64,000 nt of DNA from Rhytidiadelphus loreus (Eukaryota; Streptophyta; Bryopsida; Hypnales; Hylocomiaceae): positions 44,143,025 through 44,207,024 of the forward strand of contig OX344763.1 in assembly GCA_947034895.1 (NCBI GenBank), written 5' to 3'. How positions within the stretch are numbered: position 1 is the stretch's first letter; each line of letters starts with the position of its first letter. The position numbers and the translations under genes are program-made. The notes under the pieces are model-generated. The model was not told the DNA's origin and made no database searches. It saw only the letters and a program-made list of their open reading frames with translations. Shown here in pieces: positions 50,101 to 62,600 of this stretch.

Positions 50101-53100
50101 ACCAGTATTTTAGAGAACATCTTGTATGGCAAAGACGGTGCGACTTTACAAGAAATCCAAGAAGCTGCAAAAGCAGCAAATGCTCATTCCTTCATCAATA
50201 GTCTTCCAAACGGTTATGACACTCAGGTATGTAATCGGGGCTACACGTAGGTTTAATATGTAGGTTTGTGATTACCAACAATAACTTGCAATTAGCAGCA
50301 TTCATTTGTCTTTTGTTTGGAGAAGACTATCACCGACTAACCAAATTTTGGCAGTTTTTTTGACCACGTTTCCTTCTTTTCAGGTGGGGGAAAGAGGTGT
50401 GAAGTTATCAGGCGGGCAAAAGCAACGAGTTGCTATTGCCCGTGCCATGCTTAAGAATCCCAGTATTCTTTTACTTGACGAAGCAACAAGTGCCCTTGAT
50501 TCTGGATCAGAGCAGATCGTACAAGAAGCACTTGATCGACTCATGCTCGGAAGAACAACAGTTGTTGTTGCTCACAGACTGTCCACAATTAAAAATGCTG
50601 ACATGATTGCTGTGCTCCAGCAAGGTGTGGTGGTGGAGACAGGTACACATGCTGAATTACTGGCAAAAGGGGAGTCTGGAGCATACTGGCAGCTCGTGAA
50701 AATGCAAGAAGCCACTGGTCAAAGCAGGATGCCTGAAGCACAACCGAATCAGGATGAAGTCGAAACAGCTCAAATTACCTCAGAGATGAGGTAAGAAATC
50801 TCCTTTTTTTATCAACGGTAATGTTGACCAGGGACATGGTGTAAAAGCACCCCGATCAAAGGATTCAAATGCCTTCCTTAAGATGACCCTTCACATTTGA
50901 AATACTGATAAATTGAATTTCGGGATTCTGGCCAAGTAATTGGTCGCAGAAAGTAATGACAAACAGCCGAGTTTTATATTTTCTGATTATAAATTTCCGA
51001 TATGGTATTCTTAAATTGGGAGAATTTTCAATGAATTTGAGAGTGAGAGAGTATAGTTACATATTCGTTTTTTTTTATCAGATTTAGGCGTTTTATATGC
51101 CGAACTCACGTGCCAATTTCTGCATGTATGTATCAACTCGTTTTGTTTCCATCAACGTTTCTGATGAAGTTCATTGCTCAACTAGGGAAAATCCTTGCTC
51201 ATGTGTTTTATTGTTTGTATACCTTCATTTATTCATTAAATGGTTTAAATTGTTTTGTTCCAGTCATTCAAGGCGAAATTCTCTCTCACAACGGTTTAGT
51301 CAGCGTTGGAGCTTCCGTCTAAGTGACAGTTTTCGAATGGGCGGTAGTTTTCGCCAGGTTCCTGATCCTGAAACCGAGTCTTGGCTCGGTGATGACAAGG
51401 ATTTCTCTCTCGTACATTCAGAGCATCACTCATCCCCGTCCATGTGGCGTTTGTTTAAAATGAACTCTCCGGAATGGCCTTATGCTGTTCTAGGGTCAAT
51501 TGGTGCGATAATGGCTGGAGGAGAGACTCCTCTGTTTGCTTTGGCCATCAGCCAGATGCTGGTAACGTTCTACAATCCGGATCACAATTATGTACGGCAT
51601 GAAGTCCGCAAAATATGCCTCATTTTCGCTGCAGCGACTATTGTGACTGTCCTCATCTACGTGTTGCAGCATTACTTTTTTGGACTGATGGGAGAGGTTC
51701 TAACTATGCGAGTGCGAAAGAAGTTATTTTCATGTAAGATTCATGCACTACACACTCTGAACTTCGTACTTTAGAAATTTCTGGAGCCATTGCCTGACCC
51801 CCGTTGTTCACTCTCTTGCCCAACAATTCCATCTTTGATCAATGTTGCTCCGGTGTAATCATTGATATAATAGAATGAGCTATTGTTTCACTTAAGAGAG
51901 GCATCTGGTATCACAGCCGAGCAACGAGTAATGAGAAGATTCTGGGTTGTTGGGCAGCCATTCTTACTCAGGAGGTGGGCTGGTTCGATGAGGAGAAAAA
52001 CAACAGCAACTTGGTGTCCGGACGTCTTGCGACTGATGCCACACTAGTCAAAGCTACTGTTGGAGATAGAATGTCAACCATCTTGCAGAATCTAGCTCTC
52101 GTCATCACAGCGTTCTGCATCGCTTTTTATCTTCAGTGGAAGGTGGCTGGAGTCATATTGTTAACTTTCCCATTGCTCATTGGTTCAGCCATTGGCGAGG
52201 TACGTATGTCACGCGTCCGTTGTCATCAATTATTTTATTTTATTATACACTATATGGAGTTCTGAGAAACATAAAAAAGATAACATTCTTGTTGTCTGGG
52301 CTTGAGCTGGGTCTTGAAAGATTGGAGAGTGCTCAATCTTGTTCTTATTTTCGCATTTTCTCGTGTCCACTTAGTCGCTGTATCATGTGAAGCTTTGCGA
52401 TGGAATGACTGCAATTGAGCATTTGGAACAGTCTCAGATACTTGGATGTTACAGCTTCCCGTCACACTGCACAAATTTGAAGGGAAGTAATCTAACCTCA
52501 TAGAGTTCTTGCAGCAACTGTTTTTGAAAGGCTTTGGAGGCGACCTTGGAAAAGCCTACGGTAGAGCGAGCATGGTGGCCGGCGAAGCAGTGGGAAATAT
52601 CCGCACAATAGCAGCCTTCTGCGCTGAAGACAAGGTCTTGGACCTTTTCATTCGTGAACTTGAAGAGCCCAAGAAGAAAACTGTACTGAGGGGTCAGCTC
52701 TCAGGTGTCGGCTATGGATTATCACAGTTCTTTATGTATGCATCTTATGGCTTAGCCTTATGGTATGCTTCGACCCTGGTAAAAGTTGGGGAGGCACAAT
52801 TTGGTGAAGTCTTGAAGGTCTTCATGGTGCTCATCATTACTGCATTTGGTGTGGCTGAGACACTAGCCCTGGCACCTGATATTGTAAAGGGCTCTCATGC
52901 TCTTACCTCCATATTCGAAATCCTGGACCGGAAAACCGCTATTGATCCCGACTACGCACTAGGTGAAGAGGTGACACGCGTTACTGGGGAGATCGAACTG
53001 AAGCATGTCAGTTTCGCCTATCCGGCAAGACCTGACATCCACATTTTTACAAATTTCGACCTTAAAATTAAAGCGGGAAGGAGCTTGGCACTCGTCGGGC

Positions 53101-54097
53101 AGAGTGGATCAGGTGCACTAACTTACCTTGACCTAAATAAAATGGTGGTCTCCCTTCGAGTTGAATTTTTTGCTTCTGAACTACCATCAGAGATCAATCT
53201 AGAATTAATTTTCTGCCATTTTACACTCACTGGTCTATCTTCCTGTGTCAATTTTTCTGAAGCTCGATTTTGTGCAGGCAAGAGCTCTATCATTGCATTA
53301 ATTCAGCGGTTTTATGACCCGCTTACTGGAGCAGTTTTGATCGATGGCACTGATATACGAAGATTGAAATTGAGGTCCCTCCGTCGGCACATTGGACTTG
53401 TCTCTCAGGAGCCTTCTTTATTTGCCTGTACAATCTATGAGAACATTCTCTATGGTAAAGATGGTGCAACGGAGAGTGAGGTCATTGAAGCAGCAAAAGC
53501 TGCGAATGCCCACAATTTTATATCTGCGCTCCCTAATGGATACCAAACCGAGGTTGGCGAAAGGGGAGTTCAGCTGTCCGGAGGTCAAAAGCAGCGAGTG
53601 GCAATTGCTCGCGCTGTTCTGAAGGATCCTACGATTCTGCTGCTTGATGAAGCCACCAGTGCTCTGGATTCTCAATCCGAGAAAATAGTCCAGGAGGCTC
53701 TTGACAGGTTAATGTATGGGAGGACAACTGTTGTGATTGCACACAGGTGAGCAGCTCGGTCAAAGATTTTCTTCTGAATTTGATTTCTGCATATCATTCA
53801 TTAGTATTGCAATCACGCGTGTGCCATTCAAAGCCATGATTGCATGCCTAACTTATGTTTAGCTCGTAGTCGTCAGTTTCTCCCTTTTGTATGCTAGCTG
53901 AGGCAATGAACATCTCATGTTTCTGCAGGCTCTCAACTATCCGCAATGTGAACACAATTGCTGTGATTAAAGAAGGCCAGGTTGCAGAGCAAGGCAGTCA
54001 TAGGAAACTGATGGCTAGGAATGGACTCTACTCACAACTCGTAGATTTACAGCACGAGAAGACCGGTCCTGACGCGACCATTAGTCCAATATCATAG
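47162..54097 (+). CDS. ABCB: Full-size ABC transporter, subfamily B (ABCB2/10-like)
   Basis: An ATP-driven membrane exporter with the layout TMD-NBD-TMD-NBD. Exons: 47162-47545, 47830-47884, 48161-48336, 48731-48931, 49164-49423, 49553-49866, 50003-50226, 50384-50790, 51264-51733, 51958-52199, 52515-53112, 53278-53746, 53929-54097. They join in phase to 1322 aa, normal for the family. First NBD: Walker [10 protein letters not shown] 442-450, Q-loop Gln490, LSGGQ 546-550, Walker B Asp570-Glu571, His602. Second NBD: Walker A GQSGSGKSS 1106-1114, LSGGQ 1210-1214, Asp1234-Glu1235, His1266. All key residues of both sites are present, so two active ATP sites are expected. The first membrane segment is at about 81-105. 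The linker (about 650-720) is rich in Arg and Ser with RRNS-type sites, as in kinase-regulated plant ABCBs. The words FSFAD/YSFAD and EVACWM-TGERQ match Arabidopsis ABCB2/ABCB10. The substrate cannot be read from sequence. 47162 is the first in-frame ATG. Confidence 0.96.
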
Positions 54098-54902
54098 CGA
54101 GGAGTAAGAGCGTAAGTTATACAAATTATTCAGCTCCTACCTGCATACGATTGCAGATTAGATATTATTGGGAAGTCGCACGCTTGCTTCAACCCAATCT
54201 CTGTGGTTAAGGTGAATAAGGAAGCCGCGAATTTAGATTTGAGTCGCACAATTACCCTGGACAGTATGTAAATACCTGAGACTGTCCACTGCTCTACCGA
54301 GCTGCTTCGAAATGACTACAAGGTCAACCATGGGCTCAGAGGATCAGTGGACATTCTCTTACGATTAACAGGTCCGTTACATACTTGATTCCATAGGATC
54401 GCTAATGTGTTTTCATATTTAATCTCAGTCGTTGGAAATTGTAAGAATAGGAGAAATTTACTTGAGATCGAGTAGTGAGGCCCTATTGGCCTTTTGCCAT
54501 AACGGTTGGAAGGATGGCGATCAATTGTTCAACAATAAGTGGATTCAAGAGGAGGAGATTCCCTTCACCATCTTTTCACTGAACTTGAGGCAAGTGCACT
54601 TGCCGACAATCATGTTGTTAGTAGGAGATTATCCTTGCTGCAGCTGCTTTAATTGTGAATTGCAAATTAACATTTCTCTGTCTCCAGCAATTCCATCTCA
54701 GAACATGCTCAAATGCTTTAATGATTGCAGTCATTGTCTGTGCAAGTGACTGCAGTGCTAGCAGAATTCGACACTCTAGTATTCACTGAAGTAAAGCAAT
54801 GATGTAACTGATTATTTTTTAGAACTCGAACATTTTTAGTACGAATGTTTCATAAAAAATTCAGGTTATTTTGAAGTGCTTATCAATTGCCACAATTTTA
54901 TT
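54098..54902. other. 3' flank of the transporter gene
   Basis: Holds the likely 3' untranslated region. An open frame of 105 codons at 54432-54749 has no domain and lies in the expected transcript tail. Base composition becomes AT-rich from about 54800. Confidence 0.4.
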
Positions 54903-55118
54903 TTAACGCATAAACGACGTGGAGGACGTCTTCTGGCCGATGAATGATAAGAATCTCTCCATGTAGGGCAGGGAATTTTTTTTTTAATGTGAGGAGGGAA
55001 TGTCTTCTAGAGTACTTTGTCTTGCAATGAGTGTTTTTTCATTTTTTTTAGACCAACAATTCAGAGGGTACCCAAGCAGATGATTTCCATGGTGACCAGC
55101 TCATCCTTTAAGGGTTAA
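54903..55118 (-). mobile_element. TTAA-flanked MITE, family B (216 bp)
   Basis: It is bounded by TTAACGCATAAACGACG and CATCCTTTAAGGGTTAA. It has the same orientation as, and similar sequence to, 20846-21073, including GATTTCCATGGTGACC near the right end. It is non-coding. Confidence 0.65.
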
Positions 55119-55598
55119 AGTAGGCAACCCATTTCCGTCTGTCATCTCATTCTCATAGCTTAGGCTATTATTCCTCAGCAATATTGTAGGTGATAGCTCA
55201 TGTACAACTTGGCTAACAAGAGTAGCAGAAATGTCCGAGAGGTGTACATTGAAAGCGTAAAATGATCACAACATGTACATTGAAAGCCACAATAGTCACC
55301 TACATCAATTTTGTAAGTAGCTTATGGTTGGAAATTGGTTTGCTTATAGATTGAAAATGGGACAAACAAAATCTTCATGAAGAAAATTCATGATAATTTT
55401 GTTTATGAGGAAAAAAATGTCAAAAATTATGAAATCCTTCTTAAATCTATTTCTTCACATGGGATTTTTTTCCCTAAACCACCTCCATGCCATAGATAGG
55501 TTAGATTGTTTATGTGGTTGGAAATAGGTCATAAAACGAAACAAGTTGGATTACAACATTAGCAAGTTCAAATTGTGTATTGATTTTTAATTTCTTAG

Positions 55599-55823
55599 TT
55601 AATCCTTATAAGATAGATGGGTGGCCGTGGAAATCATCCCTTTGGTTATTATGTGAATCATTTGCTTAATTGCAAAAGTACTCATTGGAAGTCAATATAC
55701 TATAGAAGACCTTCCCTTATCACAACCAAATTTCAAGAATGTTTAGTGGCACTTCTGTTCTATTAGAATGTTTCTTTGTCATCTATTAGACATCAAACAT
55801 CCTCTTCAATGTTTAAGGGTTAA
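55599..55823 (+). mobile_element. TTAA-flanked MITE, family B (225 bp)
   Basis: It begins TTAATCCTTATAAGATAG and ends AATGTTTAAGGGTTAA. It matches 37528-37759 in the same orientation and is the inverse of the copy 480 bp to its left. Confidence 0.65.
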
Positions 55824-57399
55824 GGAAGTATGTATAACTTTTGGATTTGTGACATTTGTTGGAGTTATAACATAAACCTTTGATGTCACATTCAAAGTGC
55901 ATCAAATGAAATTATGGAGTTGTATATCATTTTGACTCACATTTATTTTCATTTGATGTAAAGTACACTAATTTCAGCCTACACTAATGAAAACTAGTGC
56001 CAAGGAGTATGAATTATTTAGTATCACATACACCTAAGTGATACTATTAAAGCTAGTTTCCATTGCTTTTTCACAAGGCTAGCAATTAGAGGGGGGCAGA
56101 AGGTGCATTAGACCTTGAGCTTGGCTTTCAACTTTCTATTGCAACTGTAGCTCTAAAATGAACTCCTTGGGTATTGTCTAGATTTTCTAGATGGACTAAT
56201 AAGGGGATCAATACTCTATTAATTTGTTCTTGGCACAATTTTGTTTCTCAATACAATCCTAGGTGTTTTTTTTTGAGTGAATTTTTACTAATAAGCAATG
56301 CAAAAATTTTCATAGGAAGTATTTTGTGAGATATTCTTCCTTTTTTAATAGATGAAATTACAAAATGCTACCAAATCTTGGAACAATCTTTTTCTATTTT
56401 GGATGAATTTACACTTTTGGGAATGAATAAATAAAATTTCAACCATATATATTGGTTTCATCCATTTTTGTGTAAATAGCTTCATTACTCTAATGAAGAT
56501 TAATTTCCACATTGCCTAAAATAAACAATTTTTTTAATAAAATTAATGATCATTTTTCTATAAACACATGATCCACTTTTAAAAGCTTGCAAGTACTCTA
56601 GCTTAAAATTTTTGTAATTTTCAAAAAAACGATCTATTCTAATTGATGCTCTAGGCCTCTAGGTTTGTAATTGATATAGATTGCAAGATATTTGTGTTTA
56701 AAGTGAAGTAAATGGTTTTTTGCACCTTATGTCATTAGATTATGACTTTGAATTTTCTTAACTTTAAATTTTGCACTATGGAGTGTGAATTAAGAAAATT
56801 TTATCATGAAGAATTGGGTTGAAAGCCTAGGAAAAATAAAATAAAATAAAATAACAAGATGTTTATTCTTTAAAAAATTGTTAAATAGAAGTAGCTACTA
56901 GATATAGGAAAAAACAAAATTGTTAATAGCCTTAAGATAAAATTGAAACACCTTAATTCCAATGGTGAAATTGTTTTAGTAATCAAATTTAACCCTATGA
57001 ACTTTTGTTTCTAAAGAATGTAAAAATGGAAATAAAAAACGAATCCCATACATTCTTTTTTCGAGAAGATGCTTTGATTGCCTACAAACAAGATGTGCTA
57101 TGACAAGTTTTTTGGGGTTTGTTTTGTTGCCATGCAAACTAAAAAATGAGCTTATTGTGACATAACTTTTACTACCAAATATTGATTGAAATAAAAATTA
57201 TAGTCCCGTAAAGTTAATATATTTTTCTATTCACAAAAAAATCTCCAAAAATGATGTGAAAAATTGAGCTCATTGGAGCCTACCCAAACTCACATTTCCT
57301 CTTGAGGGGACAAAGGGTCTTTTAGAGATTAATGGATATTTGTAAAGCAATATTAAATACAGACATAAATTTTTTTGAGTACATACTGTTTTAGGTGGA
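55824..57399. other. AT-rich gene desert
   Basis: No exon or RNA gene is seen. From about 56680 to 57330 the sequence resembles a decayed TTAA element. It has a GATTGCAAGATATT word, a middle like that of 57780-57900, and CTTTTAGAGATTAA at 57320-57333. Its left end is lost. Confidence 0.45.
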
Positions 57400-58272
57400 T
57401 TAACCCCTAAAAGACCAGGGCCATTCTTTTGTCAAAAATTACTCAAAACTGCCATTTCTGCTGCATTCATCCAAAAAAACAAAAAGAAATATATATTTTT
57501 AGAATCTCACCATAGGATCTTGTACTTTACTAGTCGAGGATCATGTGGTAAAAATTTCATGGAGTTTGACCGTACAGATTGGAAGATATTAGCATTCAAA
57601 GTTGAAAAAATGAAAGTTTTTTTGAACACTGGATCTTCAAATGGCATTCAAAGTCAGTGTTCAAAAATGCCATTTGTTAAATTTTTTTGCACTGTGGACC
57701 TTGAATTTAAAAAAAATTGTGTTGAAGAATTGAGTTGAAAGTCTAGAATTTTTTTTAAAGAAAAAACACGCTTGATTTTCATTCTTTAAAAAATTATTAA
57801 GTAGAAATAGGTCCAAGATTGAAAGATAAACTAAAACTGTTAATAGCTCTAAAATGGGATTGAAACACAATAATTTGAATGGTGAGATTGTTCGAAATAG
57901 AAAACTTAACCTTGTCAAACATTTTTTTTTTTAAATTGTGAAAAGTGCATTCAAAATTAAATCCTATAAGTTATTTTTTGAAAAAGATGCTCAAATTGTC
58001 CAAAAAACAAGATTGTTCATAACTTTCACATTACTAATCCAAATGGGATGAATCAAAGCTTCACATGTAGACAAAAATACGGTCTTTAAGAAGAAAAAAA
58101 TTAAAAAATTAATTTCAATTTTTTGTAGATTTCTTTTTCTGCTTGGTGATGTGCAAATTATATTTATGATGCCATAACTTTTGCTCCAGGGCACCAATTG
58201 AAATAAAATTTATAGGAACTTGCCCAAAATCCGTTTTGTCCCCCAAGGGGACAATGGTCCTTTAGGGGTTAA
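57400..58272 (+). mobile_element. TTAA-flanked piggyBac-like element, best preserved copy (873 bp)
   Basis: It runs from TTAACCCCTAAAAGACC to GGTCCTTTAGGGGTTAA, an inverted repeat of about 17 bp with one difference. The interior is AT-rich and serves as the reference for the copies at 14921, 21713 and 31642. The short open frames inside have no transposase features, so it must be mobilised from elsewhere. Confidence 0.75.
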
Positions 58273-58531
58273 TCTTTTGGTTTCTTTGTATAGAAATTAA
58301 GAAACAATAATTTTGGAAACAAGGAAGAATCACGTGAGTCAAAATGCCTGTAATTTAATACTATGTAACACATAAACTTATAAATCTTTTTCAATTCTCT
58401 TTGCTCTACAAAATTCCACCAATAAGGTGGGTACCCATGAAACCACCACTTCTTGCTTGTAGCCTAGTTACTATTATTAGACTCATCAAATTCTCATATT
58501 TTCTTGTTGACACTTGAAAAGAGGTTCTAAT

Positions 58532-58758
58532 GGCCAGGGTGAACCGACCCCCTTGTTCATCCTTGAGTGAAAACGCTGAAATTTTTTATTTGCCACATGA
58601 TAAAATTTGCAAATTTTTTGAAAGCAAAGGTTCCACTTTAGCTATGAAGGATGTAGAAGATAAATGAATCAAGCACAAAATAGGGGGGCTTTAATTTTAC
58701 ATGCCCCCCCCAAATGACTTTAGGTGAACAACAAGCAAGGGGTTGATTTACCCCGGCT
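58532..58758 (+). mobile_element. hAT-like MITE, first insertion (227 bp)
   Basis: It begins GGCCAGGGTGAACCGACCCC and ends GGGTTGATTTACCCCGGCT. Its size and ends agree with the neighbour at 58792. A clean target duplication cannot be read at this site. Confidence 0.6.
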
Positions 58759-58783
58759 ATTCCAAAGCACCAAAGAATGTGAC

Positions 58784-59025
58784 ATTTGGATGGCCAGGGT
58801 GAATTGACCCCCTCATTGCCCCTCTAGGGCAAACCCTGGAATTTTTTATTTGCAAGGCTTAATTTCTTTTTGAAATTCTGAATTCATATTTGCAATCAGA
58901 GGCCCCGAATTACTCTAAGGAGATGCAAGAATTACCAAAAAATTAGCACAACATAGGGGGCTTTTTTTTCAAACCTAAGTTGACCGGGGCAATGAGGGGG
59001 TCAATTCTCCCTGCACCATTTGGAT
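58784..59025 (+). mobile_element. hAT-like MITE with an 8-bp target duplication
   Basis: The element at 58792-59017 (226 bp) is flanked by ATTTGGAT at 58784-58791 and again at 59018-59025. The uninterrupted MITE at 40694-40967 has that word once. The ends are inverse for about 30 bp (AATTGACCCCCTCATTGCCCC on the left, its inverse on the right). An 8-bp duplication is the mark of hAT transposons. Confidence 0.8.
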
Positions 59026-59154
59026 ACCGTATGCAAAAGTTATAATGCAGGAACAAAGTTTAGTTCTAAAACAATTTCTTCTACATAGAGATTGGATAAT
59101 TGATTTTTGGAGATGTACACAGAGAGGAGCATTTGGGGTCCCTACCTTAGCTTA

Positions 59155-59528
59155 TAAGGTAGTATGCTGTTTAATGGCACCTGACCTTAAAGCACCATCT
59201 AGAAGGTTTGTACATTTCGAATTTCAGTTATGTACCTATAAGCACCATCTAGAAGGTTTGTACATTTCGAATTTCAGTTATGTACCTATAAGCACCATCT
59301 AGAAGGTTTGTACATTTCGAATTTTAGTTATGTACCTATTTGGATGGAGCGCTTTTAGAAACGAACTTTGACCCTTAATAACTTTTGCATACAATATCCA
59401 AATGTGGCATTCTTTGGTGCGTTGGAACCTCCTTTCACTTGCCAACATGAATATGTGAAAATTTGACGTTTCATAATAGCAACTGGGCTCAGTAGTAAAA
59501 AGTGACGGTTTTGGGTGTACCCACCTTA
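59155..59528 (-). mobile_element. TAAGGT-family MITE with an internal 50-bp triplication (374 bp)
   Basis: An inverse full-length copy, ending GGGTGTACCCACCTTA. A 50-bp unit starting AGCACCATCTAGAAGGTT stands three times in a row, at 59191, 59241 and 59291. Other copies have one unit. The extra 100 bp exactly explains the length difference from the 274-bp copies. Confidence 0.85.
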
Positions 59529-59670
59529 TATGATATGAGGAGAAATTCCTCATCTTCAACTTCCAAACACATTGAACAATTGAACAATAAATAATTAACA
59601 TCAATTGAACTCTAAATGCAGGTCACTAATCAACACAGCTGGTCAACTCAGAGGACTTCTCCTCGAAACT

Positions 59671-62600
59671 TTACCGCACTCCAGTCTGCTCTGACGAAGT
59701 GCTTTCAAATATCTTGTCAGCATTGCCAACTTCAAAACCATCCCTACGATGCCATTCGTGTATCTGAAAACAACAATTGTGGGCAGATTGCAAAGTACTC
59801 GTCAATAACAACAAGGCATGTGGGGGACTCTTGAAAAGATGCACGAGACACAGAAGAACTCGCATTAAAATGGTCAAAAACGGCCCCTTCCCAATCTTGA
59901 GGAACTAACTTACCGACATATCAAAATAGACATTCCATCTGTAGGTGATATAGAATGTGATATATACAATGAAAAAAAAGATTTCAAAGCTGCTCACCTG
60001 GTCAGAATGCAGGTCCCCATGGATGGGAAGGACAAGGCGTTCTGCAAATTCAATGTAGGATGCGGGAACTTGTTCCACTTCGCCCCCGGCAAATGTAAAA
60101 CTCACTGAATCGGCAACCGAGGAGCTCTGCTGGAGTCCACCATCTGGACTGACTGATCAACCGAAAGCATGCAGAGGATTAGCATCATACATAATTTGCT
60201 TTAAAAAAAATGCTTTAAAAAAAAAAAAATCAAAATGTCTTGATGTTTGAAGGTTAGAGATGTTTCACCATTTTCTCATGACTTTGACTCAGGTCAAACT
60301 CTCAACCCGACAAACCTCAAGACCGAGGGTCACAACAGACCTGTTAGAATTAAATTTCGTATGTGAATCTTGTCTGATAATGTTCAATGGCGGTTTTAGG
60401 AATCACCTAAACCACATTGATTACAAAAAAAAGGAGCATTCACAGGGAAGGGAGTCTTCTAATTAAGCACACAAGTGAGATCGATTTGATAAATAAACCT
60501 TTCAGAATGCCTCCTTCACTATTCAGTTTGACCCCGTTCTCTTGGAGGAAATCATTCAGCTTGACGATGTTGCGAAGGGAGCCAAGTCGGTGCACTGACA
60601 CAGTCGTATGATTAAGTGCATAACCATTGACCAGCGTCCATGCTGCGTACTCGCTCTCCCTGTACTCGTACAACAGCAGGCCAACTTACACAGCTTAAGA
60701 GAAAAATTAGAAAAAAGGCCACCTCAAAAGCTACGGGTCAGTTCGGGATCCTCCACAACGTGTTTCTATCGCTCAAAATGTAGCCAGGTCATGATTTGTT
60801 CTTTGTGCTGATATGTTTTTCTGCCTTCCTCGAAGATTCCTAAATAAACGATTTCCATGATAAAAAGCCAATCTTGGCTATTTGGACACTGTCTAGGGGT
60901 TGGTTTCCTTACTTTGACGGTGAGGCTAGGACAAAAGTGACTTACCTTGCAAGCGCCTGGTAATCAGACAGGTTAGGAGTGGGCCACGTGAGGGAATTCA
61001 GCACGCTTGCAGTTGCAGCATACTTAGAGATAGAGCCTGACCTACTTGTGTAACTCTTAATGATGTCCTGCAATGTAGCCACGAATATATATAAGAAATT
61101 CGACAAGACGGTGCACGTCCAAATCGTCTAAAAGAGAAAAATGCTTTAAGTTTTTGCACCCATCCCTGATTCATCCTCATTCAATTGGCATGGCTCAAGA
61201 GGATTTAAGACACTTTCATAAACAGACAGTGCTCTCAAACGCACGCACGCACGCATGCATAGGCTTCAGCTATGAACAAACCCAAGCTCTGTTACCTGGG
61301 CCTCACGGCTTAGCTCGCTCACAATAATTTCGGAGATGAAGATGCGAGGGAGAGGGCCCTCAGCCTCACTGCCTTCCATGTCCAGCAAATGGTCGGGTGG
61401 TGAAAACCACAGGGCACGCAGTTTTTTGGCTGGGAACAGAAGCTCGTCGCGCACTTTGTAGCCGAGGTCAAGGAACACTTGCGCCATGGCGTCTATCCCA
61501 CATCCATCCACCTGAAAACACAGAACTAAATTCTTATCCAACTCAATTCAGAGCTTCCACTTTGGTACAATCCCCTCAGTCTATAGGAATGAGCCCTGTG
61601 AGTGACCCTTTTGAATAAATTCATGTATCCTCAGCTAAGATGAATGAAGCGGTGTTCATATGCCACATCCATCAACCTGAAAAAACAAAATATTTGAATT
61701 TTGAATGCAAGGCTTCCACTTCACTGCAATCTCCTCAGTCTATACGAATGGATCCCTATGACACTTTGACTACTAAATCATTTTTTGCATACATTCAAGA
61801 GTAGTCAATCAATGAGGAGTTTTCAAAAAGAGAGTCTATCAGTGTGAATTGCAATCCAAGGCAATCCTAAAATGACATGTATAAAGATTTCCAGACCATC
61901 AACAAAAATGTGTAAATGCAAATCAGTAGACTGAAGCTCCTGCGAAGCATGATCGGACTTACTCCAAACGTTCGAAATGCAAAGTGATCGTAGCAGACGG
62001 GTCCGCCATCATGTTTTCGAATTAGGTCAAGAGCGGCCACAGCGGTCGGATTCTTGAGTAAATACGGCCTCACCATTGCTGACAAAAGGCTTCGCATCAA
62101 TGGAACAGGTGGATGTCCCTAAGAGTATGAACATGGTTTGGCCCATTAGTGAGTCTCCAACAGCAATCGAACACCCAATATCTTCTAAACAAGAGATGAA
62201 CCCGAACACCCAAATGCGCATGATGAGAATATACTGAATTTGAGAATGGATACCAAATAAACTTTAGAACTTGTGTTGGGTTTTTAAATCATCTACCAGT
62301 AACATTTTCAACCCATATAACTTTTGCATATGGTTTCCAGATTACGTATTGGAATCCTCTTTCATTTGCTAACGAACAGAAATTGGCGTATTCTCACAAT
62401 AGTAACGCCAAAAGCGCTGCTTTGGGGAGTCTTAGCCTTATAAATAAATAAATTCTCACAGATGTGCCTCTTAGAACGTTTCAAATGTTCGGACCAACAG
62501 TAAATTAGGGCACCCCAAGGACACGTTCCAACCAGAGGTCATCTCTACTACACGTATCCCCTAATAGCCAAATCGAAATGCAAAATTCACGACCGCAAGT

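Larger units (their letters stand above)
58423..59149 (+). mobile_element. TAAGGT-family MITE interrupted by two hAT-like elements
   Basis: It starts TAAGGTGGGTACCC and ends CCCTACCTTA. Host sequence is found in three pieces (58423-58531, about 58759-58791, 59018-59149). Together these equal a normal copy of about 270 bp, in the same order as at 40694-40967. It is followed head to head by the inverse copy at 59155. Confidence 0.7.

Noticed and set aside
52509..53750. A single continuous 413-codon reading of the second transporter half
   Set aside because: It reads through the 165-base intron at 53113-53277, which breaks Walker A. The spliced form restores GQSGSGKSS.
57520..57918. Possible transposase inside the 57400-58272 element
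   Set aside because: The frames are at most 85 codons, AT-rich and Phe/Lys-biased. They have no catalytic motif and are not kept in other copies.
59299..59604. 101-codon minus-strand frame, repeated as a similar frame at 40672-40923
   Set aside because: The similarity comes from the shared MITE at both places. It is not a protein family.
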